A stretch of 64,000 nucleotides of DNA from Rhizobium etli CFN 42 (GCF_000092045.1 NC_007761.1:3413001-3477000), one strand, 5' to 3'; counted from the stretch's first letter, positions 43,356 through 53,171 are shown. Translations and numbers: made by a program. Notes: generated by a model not told the origin, from the letters alone.

Positions 43356-44141
43356 ATGCAAGCACCCTCCGTCGTATCCGCCAAGGACCTCTGTCTCACC
43401 TACCAGGCGAATGATGGCCCGGTGCGGGCGCTGAGCGATGTCAATCTCGATGTCCGCAAAGGCGATTTCGTCTCGTTCATCGGCCCGTCCGGCTGCGGCA
43501 AGACGACGTTCCTGCGCGTCATCGCCGATCTCGAGAAGAGCACCTCGGGCGAGATCTCAATTAATGGCATGACACCGGCAGAGGCCCGCAAGGCCCGCGC
43601 CTACGGCTACGTCTTCCAGGCGCCGGCGCTCTATCCCTGGCGCACCATCGAAAACAATATTGCTCTGCCCTTGGAAATCATGGGTTATGGCGGCGCTGAT
43701 CGGACGAGGCGCATCGCCGAGGCGCTCGACCTCGTCGGCCTTTCCGGATTCGAAAAGAAATTCCCCTGGCAGCTCTCCGGGGGCATGCAGCAACGCGCCT
43801 CGATCGCCCGCGCGCTCGCCTTCGACGCCGACCTGCTATTGATGGACGAGCCCTTCGGCGCGCTTGACGAGATCGTCCGCGACCATTTGAATGAAGAGCT
43901 GCTGAAGCTCTGGGCCCGCACCAACAAGACGATCTGCTTCGTCACTCACTCCATCCCCGAGGCCGTCTACCTCTCGACCAAGATCGTGGTGATGTCGCCG
44001 CGCCCCGGCCGCGTTACCGACGTGATCGACTCCACCCTGCCGGCCGAACGCCCGCTCGACATCCGCGACACCCCGGAATTCCTGGAAATCGCCCACCGCG
44101 TCCGCGAGGGGCTGAGGACGGGGCATAGCCATGAGGTATAG
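43356..44141 (+). CDS. ABC importer ATPase (nitrate/sulfonate/pyrimidine type)
   Basis: This encodes 261 residues from the ATG at 43356 (a TTG at 43353 is in frame). Walker A GPSGCGKTTFLRVIA, signature LSGGMQQRASIARAL, Walker B LLLMDEPFGALDE and VTHSIPEAVYLSTKIVVMS place it in the SsuB/TauB/ThiZ group. With the two permeases and the NMT1-type binding protein downstream it forms one importer. Context suggests uptake of pyrimidines or their breakdown intermediates. Confidence 0.85.
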   Translation: MQAPSVVSAKDLCLTYQANDGPVRALSDVNLDVRKGDFVSFIGPSGCGKTTFLRVIADLEKSTSGEISINGMTPAEARKARAYGYVFQAPALYPWRTIENNIALPLEIMGYGGADRTRRIAEALDLVGLSGFEKKFPWQLSGGMQQRASIARALAFDADLLLMDEPFGALDEIVRDHLNEELLKLWARTNKTICFVTHSIPEAVYLSTKIVVMSPRPGRVTDVIDSTLPAERPLDIRDTPEFLEIAHRVREGLRTGHSHEV

Positions 44142-44160
44142 GCGGTTGAGTCCGAGGGTT

Positions 44161-44337
44161 ACCCCCCTCTGCCCTGCCGGGCATCTCCCCCACAAGGGGG
44201 GAGATCGATATGCCGAACCGGCTTCCCCAAACAATCAAAGCCCCCTGATCCAGCGTCGGAGCACGGGGGACCGATGCGCTATCCGCTTGCCAATCTCCCC
44301 CCTTGTGGGGGAGATGCCCGGCAGGGCAGAGGGGGGT
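44161..44337. repeat. Perfect 45-bp inverted repeat element inside the importer operon
   Basis: Positions 44161-44205 and 44293-44337 are exact reverse complements over 45 bases, each arm with its own internal hairpin (CTCCCCC-ACA-AGGGGGGAG). An 87-bp core separates them. It fills the gap between the ATPase gene and the first permease gene. It resembles a dispersed palindromic repeat of the RIME class but differs in sequence from the one at 40759. Confidence 0.85.
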
Positions 44338-44375
44338 GGCTACGCATTCGACGCCCCAAAATGGGGGCAGACCCT

Positions 44376-45305
44376 ATGAAACCCGATACCTTCAAAAACA
44401 AGATCGTCCCCGTCACCACCATCCTGCTCGCGCTCATCGCCATCTGGTATGTCGCCGCCATTCTCATGAACGCGCCGTTCCAGCGCGACATGGACAGCCG
44501 CGGCGGCGTCACGCCGACCACGCTGGAATTCATTGGCAAGACACTGGCGCAGCCGAAGCCGATCCTGCCGGCGCCGCATCAGGTGGCGCAGAACATCTAC
44601 GAGAACACTGTCCTGCGCAGCCTTTCGAGCAGCCGCAGTCTCGTCTATCACAGCTGGGTGACACTCTCTTCTACCCTGCTCGGCTTCGGTTTCGGCATGC
44701 TGCTCGGCATTCTTCTCGCCGTGCTGATCGTGCACAACCGCGCCATGGACCGCTCGCTGATGCCCTGGCTGGTGGCAAGCCAGACGATACCGATTCTCGC
44801 CATCGCGCCGATGATCGTCATCATCTCCTACAACGTGCTGACCGGCGATAATGCGCTGGCGCATCTGCTGAATCTCGATTCCGACGCCTCCCGTCTCGTC
44901 TCAAAGGCACTGATCTCCACCTACCTCTCCTTCTTTCCGGTCGCCGTCGGCATGGTGAAGGGGCTGCGGTCGCCCGAAATCCTCTATCTCGACCTCATGC
45001 GCACGTATAACGCCAGTCCGATGCAGACCTTTTGGAAACTGCGCGTCCCTGCCTCGATCCCCTTTCTCTTCACTTCGATGAAGGTCGCGATCGCAGCAAG
45101 CCTCGTCGGCGCCATCGTCGGCGAATTGCCGACGGGCGCGGTTGCCGGCATTGGTTCGAAGCTGCTCGCCGGCTCCTATTACAGCCAGACGATCGATATC
45201 TGGGCAGCGCTTGTCGCCGGCTCGCTGCTTGCAGGCGTTCTCGTCGCGATTGTCGGCCTTGCGGCGAAGATCGTCGACCGCGCCATGGGTGGGAGGCCGG
45301 CATGA
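44376..45305 (+). CDS. ABC importer permease 1
   Basis: This encodes 309 residues with about six helices and the BPD permease EAA-type loop (YLDLMRTYNASPMQTFWKLRVPASIPFLFTSMKVA). The ATG at 44376 is chosen because earlier in-frame starts lie in the repeat element. The stop overlaps the next permease start by ATGA. It forms the channel with permease 2. Confidence 0.85.
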   Translation: MKPDTFKNKIVPVTTILLALIAIWYVAAILMNAPFQRDMDSRGGVTPTTLEFIGKTLAQPKPILPAPHQVAQNIYENTVLRSLSSSRSLVYHSWVTLSSTLLGFGFGMLLGILLAVLIVHNRAMDRSLMPWLVASQTIPILAIAPMIVIISYNVLTGDNALAHLLNLDSDASRLVSKALISTYLSFFPVAVGMVKGLRSPEILYLDLMRTYNASPMQTFWKLRVPASIPFLFTSMKVAIAASLVGAIVGELPTGAVAGIGSKLLAGSYYSQTIDIWAALVAGSLLAGVLVAIVGLAAKIVDRAMGGRPA

Positions 45306-46429
45306 GACGTCTGAGCTTCTCCTGGCAAGGCGCGGCCGCTCTTCTTTACTGCGTCGCAGCACTGGCTAACTTGCCGCTTCTGGCCGAGGGCGCGGCTCGT
45401 CCCTTAACCGAAGGCACCGCGAGCCTCATCTTCATCGTCATCGCCGCGGCCGCTCTCCTGTCCTTCGCACCGCAACCGCCGGCCTATCGCGCCACCGTGC
45501 TGTTCATCGGCGCGCATGGTGCCGCCTGGCTGCTGCTTGCGGCTCTTTCCGGCAACGAGGGCACCGCAAGCCGAGCTTACTTCCTGCTGCTCTTCGCCGC
45601 CTGGCTGCTCGCCTGGCGATGCGTCACCGAGCTTTCGAAAGCGCAGCCTGCCGCCGCCTTCGGCGCGTCGGTGCTCGAACTGCTGATTCCCGCGATTTTC
45701 GGCGCCTGGATCCTCATCCTCTGGGAGGCGATCACGCGCGGTGCCGGCATCTCCTTCATCATCCTGCCGCCGCCGAGCGCCATCGGCGCGCGCATCATGA
45801 CCTCCTTGCCGATTCTCGGTGCGGATGTCAGGCAGACGATCTTCAAGGCGGTACTGATCGGTTATGTCATCGGCTGCCTCAGCGGGTTCGTCGTCGCGGT
45901 ACTGGCCGACCGCGTCTCTTTCCTGCGCCGCGGTCTCTTGCCGATCGGCAACATGGTGTCGGCGCTGCCGATTATCGGCATCGCGCCCGTCATGGTCATG
46001 TGGTTCGGCTTCGACTGGCAGTCGAAGGCCGCCGTCGTCATCATCATGACCTTCTTCCCGATGCTGGTGAACACCGTCGCCGGCCTTGCCGCCTCCGGCA
46101 GCATGGAGCGCGACCTGATGCGCACCTATGCCTCGAGCGACTGGCAGACGCTGTTCAAGCTCAAGCTGCCGGCAGCCATGCCCTTCATTTTCAATGCACT
46201 GAAGATCAACTCGACGCTGGCGCTGATTGGTGCCATCGTTGCGGAATTCTTCGGGACGCCGATCGTCGGCATGGGCTTCCGCATCTCCACCGAGATCGGC
46301 CGCATGAATGTCGACATGGTCTGGGCGGAAATCGCTGTCGCGGCGCTGGCCGGCTCGATCTTCTACGGTGTCATCGCCCTGACCGAACGGGCGGTGACGT
46401 TCTGGCATCCGTCTATCCGTGGTGGCTAG
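45302..46429 (+). CDS. ABC importer permease 2
   Basis: This encodes 375 residues. An N-terminal block of about four extra helices (residues 1-115) precedes a standard permease domain with the loop RDLMRTYASSDWQTLFKLKLPAAMPFIFNALKI. The start overlaps the upstream stop. The extra N-terminal helices are unusual for this family and are not present in permease 1. Confidence 0.84.
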   Translation: MRRLSFSWQGAAALLYCVAALANLPLLAEGAARPLTEGTASLIFIVIAAAALLSFAPQPPAYRATVLFIGAHGAAWLLLAALSGNEGTASRAYFLLLFAAWLLAWRCVTELSKAQPAAAFGASVLELLIPAIFGAWILILWEAITRGAGISFIILPPPSAIGARIMTSLPILGADVRQTIFKAVLIGYVIGCLSGFVVAVLADRVSFLRRGLLPIGNMVSALPIIGIAPVMVMWFGFDWQSKAAVVIIMTFFPMLVNTVAGLAASGSMERDLMRTYASSDWQTLFKLKLPAAMPFIFNALKINSTLALIGAIVAEFFGTPIVGMGFRISTEIGRMNVDMVWAEIAVAALAGSIFYGVIALTERAVTFWHPSIRGG

Positions 46430-46488
46430 GCGCGCTCTGGCTTCGCAAATGAGACCCGGGCATAACTTCAGAGGGTAAGGACAAGAAA

Positions 46489-47460
46489 ATGAAAAAATTG
46501 ATGGTTGCAATGATGGCGAGCGCCATGTCGCTGGCAGCGGCCCACGCGATGGCCGCCGACAAGGTGGTTCTGCAGCTGAAATGGGTCACGCAGAGCCAGT
46601 TCGGTGGTTATTACGTCGCCAAGGACAAGGGCTTTTACAAGGAGGAGGGCCTCGACGTCGAGATCAAGCCGGGCGGCCCCGATATCGCCCCCGAGCAGGT
46701 GATCGCCGGCGGCGGCGCCGATGTCATCGTCGACTGGATGGGCGGCGCTTTGGTTGCCCGAGAAAAGGGCGTTCCGCTCGTCAACATTGCCCAGCCCTAT
46801 CAGAAATCCGGCCTGGAAATGGTCTGCCGCAAGGATGGCCCGGTCAAGAGCGAGGCCGATTTCAAGGGCCATACGCTCGGCGTCTGGTTTTTCGGTAACG
46901 AATATCCGTTCTTCGCCTGGATGAACAAGCTGGGCCTGTCCACCGAAGGCGGCCCGAACGGCGTCACCGTGCTGAAGCAGAGCTTCGATGTGCAGCCGCT
47001 CGTCCAGAAGCAGGCCGACTGCATCTCCGTCATGACCTATAATGAATATTGGCAGGCGATCGATGCCGGCTTCAAGCCGGAGGAACTGACGGTCTTCAAC
47101 TATACGCAAATGGGCAACGACCTGCTCGAGGACGGCCTTTACGTCATGGAAGACAAGCTGAAGGACCCGGCCTTCAAGGAGAAGATGGTCAAATTCGTCC
47201 GCGCCTCGATGAAGGGCTGGAAATATGCGACCGAGAACCCGGATGAGGCGGCAGAGATCGTCGTGGACAATGGCGGCCAGGACGAAAACCACCAGAAGCG
47301 CATGATGGGCGAAGTCGCCAAGCTCGTCGGCGACGGCTCCGGAAAGCTGGACGAAGCACTCTATGCCCGCACGGCAAAGGCGTTGCTCGATCAGAAGATC
47401 ATCAGCAAGGAGCCATCGGGGGCCTGGACGCACGAGATCACAGACGCCGCGTCCAAGTAA
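46489..47460 (+). CDS. NMT1/THI5-like periplasmic substrate-binding protein
   Basis: This encodes 323 residues. A signal peptide (MKKLMVAMMASAMSLAAAHAMAA) is followed by an NMT1 domain: LQLKWVTQSQFGGYYVAKDKGFYKEEGLDVEIKPGGPDIAPEQVI, GADVIVDWMGGALVAREKG. Proteins of this kind bind pyrimidine-like, riboflavin-like or hydroxymethylpyrimidine ligands. In this cluster, capture of uracil, thymine or a reduced derivative is likely. It ends the importer operon; a strong terminator follows. Confidence 0.85.
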   Translation: MKKLMVAMMASAMSLAAAHAMAADKVVLQLKWVTQSQFGGYYVAKDKGFYKEEGLDVEIKPGGPDIAPEQVIAGGGADVIVDWMGGALVAREKGVPLVNIAQPYQKSGLEMVCRKDGPVKSEADFKGHTLGVWFFGNEYPFFAWMNKLGLSTEGGPNGVTVLKQSFDVQPLVQKQADCISVMTYNEYWQAIDAGFKPEELTVFNYTQMGNDLLEDGLYVMEDKLKDPAFKEKMVKFVRASMKGWKYATENPDEAAEIVVDNGGQDENHQKRMMGEVAKLVGDGSGKLDEALYARTAKALLDQKIISKEPSGAWTHEITDAASK

Positions 47461-47480
47461 GGACGGCTAAATTTGAGGCA

Positions 47481-47517
47481 AACGCGCGGGGAATATTTCC
47501 CGCGCGTTCCATTTTTT
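47481..47517 (+). terminator. Terminator of the pyrimidine importer operon
   Basis: AACGCGCGGG and CCCGCGCGTT pair around an eight-base loop and are followed by CCATTTTTT, a good intrinsic terminator 20 bases after the binding-protein stop. Confidence 0.8.
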
Positions 47518-47587
47518 CCCCCTGATAAAAAAAGCCTTGCAGCTGTCGCATTTATCTGGCGTCAAACGTCATTGAGGGAGAAGCAGG

Positions 47588-47628
47588 ATCAATCATCGTC
47601 ATGTTCGCATAACCCTACGATGATTGAT
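47588..47628. promoter_or_regulatory. Inverted repeat upstream of the RND efflux genes
   Basis: ATCAATCATCG (47588-47598) and CGATGATTGAT (47618-47628) are perfect 11-bp inverted arms with a 19-base centre, about 220 bp before the efflux operon. It may be a regulator site or an RNA hairpin. The remainder of 47518-47848 shows no gene. Confidence 0.45.
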
Positions 47629-47848
47629 TCAGGTTCTGATGGTAATTATTATCGGCTCATGGGGAATTGTTTTCTGCGAGGCTTGCATATCGAGCAAATC
47701 GATACCAACTAGAAGCCGATTTGCCGGCGAGGAACGGCAAATGATGTGTGATACCCCTGAGAATGCAGGAAAGGCAGTGGCCTGGTCGCGAGCTCAATGG
47801 CAGACGCGCGAATTCGGCTAACCTTATTATGAGATTGGACGAAAACGC

Positions 47849-49039
47849 ATGGCACGCAAGCCGACTGGAATTTTAAGCACATCCATCCTTTTTGCAGCGG
47901 CGCTGGTTGCATCCACCGCCTTTTCGCAGGAGGCGCCGGTCGCAAAGCCGCAGCAGAACCTGCCGGCGATCGTCGTCACCACAGCTGTCAAGCGCACCCT
48001 TGTCGACCGTGTCATCGGCACCGGAACGGTCAAGCCCGTGGAAGAAGTCTATATCCAGCCACAGGTCGAGGGGCTTTCGATTCGCACGCTGAAAGCCGAT
48101 ATCGGCGATAAGGTTCAGGCCGAAAGCACCCTGGCGACGCTGAACGATGACGCGCTGGTCCTGGAGAAGAGCCAGATGATGGCGACCAAGGCCAAGGGCG
48201 AGGCCAGCCTCGCCCAGCTGCGCGCGCAGCTCATCGAGGCGCAGGCCAATGCCGAACAGGCAAGGCAGCAGCAGGCCCGTGCCCAGGAAATGGTCAAGAA
48301 GGGCACGGTTTCCACCGCCCAGGTCGAGCAAGCCGATGCAACCGCCGCCGCCGCCAATGCCCGCGTCGTCTCCGCCGAACAGGCGATCGAAGTCGCCGAA
48401 GCCGATCTCAAGGTCTACGACAGCCAGATCGCCGACGCCGATCTGAAGCTCGCCCGCACCGACGTGAAGACGCCGGTTGCCGGCGTGGTGTCTGCAAAGA
48501 ACGCCAAGGTCGGCGCGATCGCTGCCGGCAACGGCGATCCGCTGTTTACCATCATTCGCGATGGCGATATCGAGTTGGTCGCCGAAGTCGCCGAAAGCGA
48601 CATCGTCAGGATCACGGCCGGCCAGAAGGCGACCATTTCCCTTTCCGGCAGCCGTGAAAAGCTTTCTGGCGCCGTGCGCCTGGTGTCTCCCACCGTCGAT
48701 CCGGTGACCCGCCTCGGCCTCGTCCATATCTCCATCGACGATGACAGCAAGGCGCGTTCCGGCATGTATGGCAGCGCCGAGATCATCGTCCGCGAAACCG
48801 AGGGCGTCTCGCTTCCCCTCACGGCGGTGCTCACCGGCAACGAAGGCTCCTCCGCCCGCAAGGTCGAAGATGGCGTGGTGAAATTCGCCAAAATCGAGAC
48901 CGGCATCCAGGACGGCGCTTATGTCGAGATCGTCAACGGATTGAAGAGCGGCGACGAGGTCGTCGCCAAGGCTGGCGCCTATGTTCGCGACGGCGATCAC
49001 ATCACGCCGGTGCGTGAACAGCCCTCCGCTTCCAACTAA
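47849..49039 (+). CDS. RND efflux periplasmic adaptor (membrane fusion protein)
   Basis: This encodes 396 residues. A signal peptide ends near VASTAFSQEAP. Lipoyl halves VYIQPQVEGLSIRTLKADIGDKVQAESTLATLND and VKTPVAGVVSAKNAKVGAI flank an alpha-hairpin coiled coil of Ala/Gln/Glu-rich sequence (about 110-205). A beta-barrel and membrane-proximal domain follow. It pairs with the large pump gene 13 bases downstream. No outer-membrane channel gene is next to them. Confidence 0.87.
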   Translation: MARKPTGILSTSILFAAALVASTAFSQEAPVAKPQQNLPAIVVTTAVKRTLVDRVIGTGTVKPVEEVYIQPQVEGLSIRTLKADIGDKVQAESTLATLNDDALVLEKSQMMATKAKGEASLAQLRAQLIEAQANAEQARQQQARAQEMVKKGTVSTAQVEQADATAAAANARVVSAEQAIEVAEADLKVYDSQIADADLKLARTDVKTPVAGVVSAKNAKVGAIAAGNGDPLFTIIRDGDIELVAEVAESDIVRITAGQKATISLSGSREKLSGAVRLVSPTVDPVTRLGLVHISIDDDSKARSGMYGSAEIIVRETEGVSLPLTAVLTGNEGSSARKVEDGVVKFAKIETGIQDGAYVEIVNGLKSGDEVVAKAGAYVRDGDHITPVREQPSASN

Positions 49040-49052
49040 AAGAGACCATCCG

Positions 49053-52000
49053 ATGAATTTTTCAGCCTGGTCCATTCGAAACCCGATCGCGCCGCTGCTG
49101 GCTTTCTGCCTGCTGATCTTCATCGGCATTCAGTCCTTCAACACGCTGCCGATCACGCGCTTTCCGAACATCGACGTACCGCTCGTCTCGATCAGCGTCA
49201 CGCAGAGTGGCGCCTCGCCGGCCGAACTCGAGATGCAGGTGACGAAGGAGATCGAAGATGCGATCGCCTCCATCACCGGCATTGACGAAATTCAGTCGAC
49301 GGTGACCGACGGCAGCTCGCAGACGAATGTCATGTTCCGGATGGAAGTGCCGACGGAACAGGCCGTACAGGACGTCAAGGACGCGATCGACCGTATCCGC
49401 AGCGATTTGCCGGCGACGGCAGAAGCACCGATCGTTACCAAGGTCGATGTCGAGGGCCAAGCGATCCAGACCTTCGCCGTGTCCTCGCCCGACATGTCGT
49501 TGGAAGAACTCTCCTGGTTCGTCGACGACACGATCAAGCGCGCCCTGCAGGGCCAGGCCGGCATCGGCCGCGTCGACCGCTACGGCGGCGCTGAGCGCGA
49601 AGTGCGCATTGAACTCGCGCCTGGCAAGCTCGATGCTTACGGCATCACCGCTGCAAGCGTGAACGATCAGCTGCGCGGCACCAATGTCGATCTCGGCTCC
49701 GGCCGCGGCCAGGTGGCGGGCAGCGAACAGGCAATTCGCGTTCTTGGTGATGCCCGCAACGTCGCCGAACTTGCAGACACGACGATTGCGCTACCGAGCG
49801 GACGCTTCGTCAAGCTATCCGATCTCGGCGTCATCAAGGACACCTATGAGGAGCCGAAATCCTTTTCGCGCTTCAACGACACGCCTGTTGTTACCTTCGG
49901 CGTCTTCCGCTCAAAGGGCGCCAGCGAGGTCAGCGTCGCCGAGACGGTCGCGCAGAGCCTCGATAAGGTGCGAAGCGAAAATCCGAACGTGAAGATCGAG
50001 ATGATCGACGATTCGGTGTATTTCACCTACGGCAACTACGAAGCCGCCATTCATACATTGCTCGAAGGTGCCCTGCTCGCCGTCATCGTCGTTCTGCTGT
50101 TCCTCCGAAACTGGCGGGCGACGCTGATCTCGGCCATTGCGCTGCCGCTCGCTGCAATCCCGACCTTCTGGGTCATGGACATGATGGGCTTCTCGCTGAA
50201 CCTCGTCAGCTTCCTCGCCCTGACGCTCGCGACAGGTATCCTGGTCGACGACGCGATTGTGGAAATCGAGAACATTGCCCGCCATATCAAGATGGGCAAG
50301 ACGCCCTATCGGGCGGCGATCGAGGCGGCGGATGAAATCGGCCTCGCCGTCATCGCCACCACCTTCACCATCATCGCGGTTTTCGTGCCGGTTTCCTTCA
50401 TGCCGGGCATTCCGGGCCAGTACTTCATCCAGTTCGGCCTGACCGTCGCCTTCTCCGTCTTCTTCTCGCTGATGGTGGCGCGCCTCATTACCCCGATGAT
50501 GGCCGCTTATCTCATGCGTGCCGAAGATGGCATGGAAGACCATCATGACAATGACGGTCTGCTGATGAAGGGTTATACGCGCCTGATCCGCGGCACGACC
50601 GGGCACAAGTATTCGCGATATCTGACCCTGCTTGCGGCGGTTGGCTTCCTCGTGGGTTCCGTTTTCCTGCTGATGAAAGTTCCGGGCAGCTTCCTGCCGC
50701 CGGAAGATGCGTCGCGCATCGTTCTCTCCGTCGAACTGCCGCCCAATGCGCGGCTCGACGACACTGAAAAGACGACGAAGGCGATCTATGACAGGGTCAA
50801 GAACATCAACGGCGTCGAAAGCGTCTTCGTTCTCGGCGGCGCATCGCCGAAGGGTGATCTCGAACTGCGCCGTGCGACCATCACACTGGCGCTTCACAAG
50901 CTCGACCAGTCGCTGGTCAAGAAGGTGGTCAACGATGTATTCGGCCGTATTCCGGCCATTGGGCCGATGTTGCCGAAGGTGGAAGTCCAGGGCCGCGAAC
51001 GCCCGCAGTGGGATATCGAAAAGGAAGTTTTCGCCAAGCTGCGCGACATTCCCGACGTCCATATCCTGAAGCTGAATGACCGCGGCGAACGCGACCTTTC
51101 TTTCAACTTCCTCTCGAAGAACGAGAAGGACCTGAACGAAGCCGTCGGCATTCTGGAATCGAAGCTCCGCGCCGATCCGCTGCTCGCCAACGTCAGCGCC
51201 GACGGCGCCCTGCCCCGTCCTGAACTTCAGGTCTATCCGCGCAAGGACGAGGCCGCCCGCCTTGGCATCACACCGCAGCAGATCTCCGAGACGATTCGCG
51301 TTGCCACCATCGGCGATGTCGACGCGGCTCTCGCGAAAATCTCGCTCGACGATCGCCAAATCCCGATTCGCGTACAGGCGGCGCTCGACATGCGGCGCGA
51401 TCTCGCGGCGATCCGGGCGCTGAAGATCCAGACCGCCAGCGGAGGCACCGTTCCGCTTTCGAGCGTCGCCAATATCGACTATTCCGAAGGCGTAAGCTCG
51501 ATCAAGCGCAACAATCGCTACCGCGTCGTCTCGATCGGGTCAGACCTGCCGCAGGGCGTGGCCCTCGATACGGCCTCGGCCCGGTTCCGCGAGATCGTCA
51601 ACGCGGCCAAGATCCCCGCGGCGGTGCATCTTGCCGAAAGCGGCGATACGAAGGTGCAGACCGAGATGCAGCAGAGCTTCGTCAACGCCATGTTGATGGG
51701 CCTCCTGCTGGTGTTGACGGTGCTGATCCTGCTCTTCAAGGACGTGATCCAGCCCTTCACCATCCTGTTCTCGCTGCCTCTCGCCATCGGCGGCGTCGCC
51801 GCAGCCCTGATCATCACCAGCAATCCGCTGTCCATGCCAGTGATGATCGGCATTCTGATGCTGATGGGCATCGTCACCAAGAACGCCATCCTGCTCGTCG
51901 ATTTCGCGATCGAGACGCGCCACCAGGGAATGACCCGTGTCGAGGCCATGGTCGAAGCCGGTCGCAAACGCGCCCGGCCGATCATCATGACCTCGATCGC

Positions 52001-52373
52001 CATGTCGGCAGGCATGCTGCCCTCGGCCCTCGGCGTCGGCGAAGGCGGCTCCTTCCGCGCGCCGATGGCGATCGCGGTGATCGGCGGCATCATCGTCTCG
52101 ACGGTGCTTTCGCTCGTCGTCGTGCCTTCCTTCTTCCTGATCATGGACGATCTGTCCCGCCTGCTCGGCTGGATGTTCGGCCGCCTGGTCGGCAGGAAGG
52201 ACGAGGAGGACCTGCCGCTGTCACGCGAAGATCTCACCCGCGTCACTCGCGAGAACCGCAGCGACATCGATTCGCTCGACGAGCGCCTGACTGCGATCGA
52301 AAAGCCCGAAAGCAAGCGCAAAAGCGCCAACGACACCAACGTGCTCCGCCTGCCGCCGTTTGCGGCGGAGTGA
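49053..52373 (+). CDS. RND-family multidrug efflux pump (HAE1-type permease)
   Basis: This encodes 1106 residues; the ATG at 49053 begins MNFSAWSIRNPIAPLLAFC, the usual first helix. There are twelve helices with two large periplasmic loops. Proton-relay aspartates lie in GILVDDAIVEIENIARH, and the lysine-bearing partner helix is GIVTKNAILLVDFAIETR. The last 80 residues are a charged coiled tail (REDLTRVTRENRSDIDSLDERL), longer than in AcrB. It exports hydrophobic compounds with the adaptor encoded upstream. A strong terminator follows. Confidence 0.9.
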   Translation: MNFSAWSIRNPIAPLLAFCLLIFIGIQSFNTLPITRFPNIDVPLVSISVTQSGASPAELEMQVTKEIEDAIASITGIDEIQSTVTDGSSQTNVMFRMEVPTEQAVQDVKDAIDRIRSDLPATAEAPIVTKVDVEGQAIQTFAVSSPDMSLEELSWFVDDTIKRALQGQAGIGRVDRYGGAEREVRIELAPGKLDAYGITAASVNDQLRGTNVDLGSGRGQVAGSEQAIRVLGDARNVAELADTTIALPSGRFVKLSDLGVIKDTYEEPKSFSRFNDTPVVTFGVFRSKGASEVSVAETVAQSLDKVRSENPNVKIEMIDDSVYFTYGNYEAAIHTLLEGALLAVIVVLLFLRNWRATLISAIALPLAAIPTFWVMDMMGFSLNLVSFLALTLATGILVDDAIVEIENIARHIKMGKTPYRAAIEAADEIGLAVIATTFTIIAVFVPVSFMPGIPGQYFIQFGLTVAFSVFFSLMVARLITPMMAAYLMRAEDGMEDHHDNDGLLMKGYTRLIRGTTGHKYSRYLTLLAAVGFLVGSVFLLMKVPGSFLPPEDASRIVLSVELPPNARLDDTEKTTKAIYDRVKNINGVESVFVLGGASPKGDLELRRATITLALHKLDQSLVKKVVNDVFGRIPAIGPMLPKVEVQGRERPQWDIEKEVFAKLRDIPDVHILKLNDRGERDLSFNFLSKNEKDLNEAVGILESKLRADPLLANVSADGALPRPELQVYPRKDEAARLGITPQQISETIRVATIGDVDAALAKISLDDRQIPIRVQAALDMRRDLAAIRALKIQTASGGTVPLSSVANIDYSEGVSSIKRNNRYRVVSIGSDLPQGVALDTASARFREIVNAAKIPAAVHLAESGDTKVQTEMQQSFVNAMLMGLLLVLTVLILLFKDVIQPFTILFSLPLAIGGVAAALIITSNPLSMPVMIGILMLMGIVTKNAILLVDFAIETRHQGMTRVEAMVEAGRKRARPIIMTSIAMSAGMLPSALGVGEGGSFRAPMAIAVIGGIIVSTVLSLVVVPSFFLIMDDLSRLLGWMFGRLVGRKDEEDLPLSREDLTRVTRENRSDIDSLDERLTAIEKPESKRKSANDTNVLRLPPFAAE

Positions 52374-52390
52374 GCAAAGCCCAGGTTAGA

Positions 52391-52426
52391 AAACGGGCCG
52401 GGAGTGATCTCCCGGCCCGTTTCTTC
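52391..52426 (+). terminator. Terminator after the RND pump gene
   Basis: AAACGGGCCGGGAG and CTCCCGGCCCGTTT form a 14-bp perfect stem with a TGAT loop, followed by CTTC. It lies between the convergent pump and ureG genes and may serve both. Confidence 0.85.
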
Positions 52427-52471
52427 TTTCCGACCTTGCCGCCCGCAGCGATTTCGACCTGTGCCCGACAC

Positions 52472-53083
52472 TCAGAGGCCGCCCTGCTCTCTCAGAAAGT
52501 TGACGATCGAGCTGACGCCGTCGCCGCGCTTCATGTCGGAGAAGACGAAGGGCCGTGAGGCGCGCATGCGCGTCGCATCCCGGTCCATCACCTCCAGATC
52601 GGCGCCGACATAGGGGGCCAGATCCTTCTTGTTGATGACGAGCAGATCCGAGCGGGTGATGCCCGGGCCGCCCTTGCGCGGGATTTCCTCGCCCTGGCAG
52701 ACGGAGATGACATAGATGGTGATATCGGCGAGATCAGGCGAAAAGGTTGCCGCCAGATTGTCGCCGCCGGATTCGATGAAGACGACGTCAAGATCGGGAA
52801 TCCGCTCGTTGAGGCCGGCGATCGCCTGCAGATTGATCGTCGCATCCTCGCGAATGGCGGTATGCGGGCAGCCGCCCGTCTCGACGCCGACGATGCGATC
52901 GGAAGGCAGTGCCTGCATGCGCACCAACGCCTCGGCGTCCTCCGTCGTGTAGATGTCGTTGGTGACGACAGCGACGGAATAGTCGTCGCGCATCGCCTTG
53001 CAGAGCTTTTCCGTCAGCGCGGTCTTGCCCGAGCCGACCGGCCCGCCGATGCCGACGCGCAAGGGTCCGTTTCTTGATTTCAT
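52472..53083 (-). CDS. ureG: Urease accessory GTPase UreG
   Basis: This encodes 203 residues. P-loop [15 protein letters not shown], the metal-binding motif [15 protein letters not shown], Walker [16 protein letters not shown] and the NKKD specificity motif in [16 protein letters not shown] are all present. It hydrolyses GTP while delivering nickel to apo-urease with UreF, UreD and UreE. The frame is open far upstream, but the ATG at 53083 with GGAG is the family start. Confidence 0.92.
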   Translation of the reverse strand: MKSRNGPLRVGIGGPVGSGKTALTEKLCKAMRDDYSVAVVTNDIYTTEDAEALVRMQALPSDRIVGVETGGCPHTAIREDATINLQAIAGLNERIPDLDVVFIESGGDNLAATFSPDLADITIYVISVCQGEEIPRKGGPGITRSDLLVINKKDLAPYVGADLEVMDRDATRMRASRPFVFSDMKRGDGVSSIVNFLREQGGL

Positions 53084-53171
53084 ATGTCGTACTCCAATAG
53101 GATTCCGATCATAGCGACGCCGCCGGCGCGCGCCACCGTCAAATGACGCAGTTGCGGGATAATTCGGTAAG

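Noticed and set aside
49911..51359. A 482-codon minus-strand open frame opposite the RND pump
   Set aside because: Antisense of a clear RND permease, biased composition, no start context.
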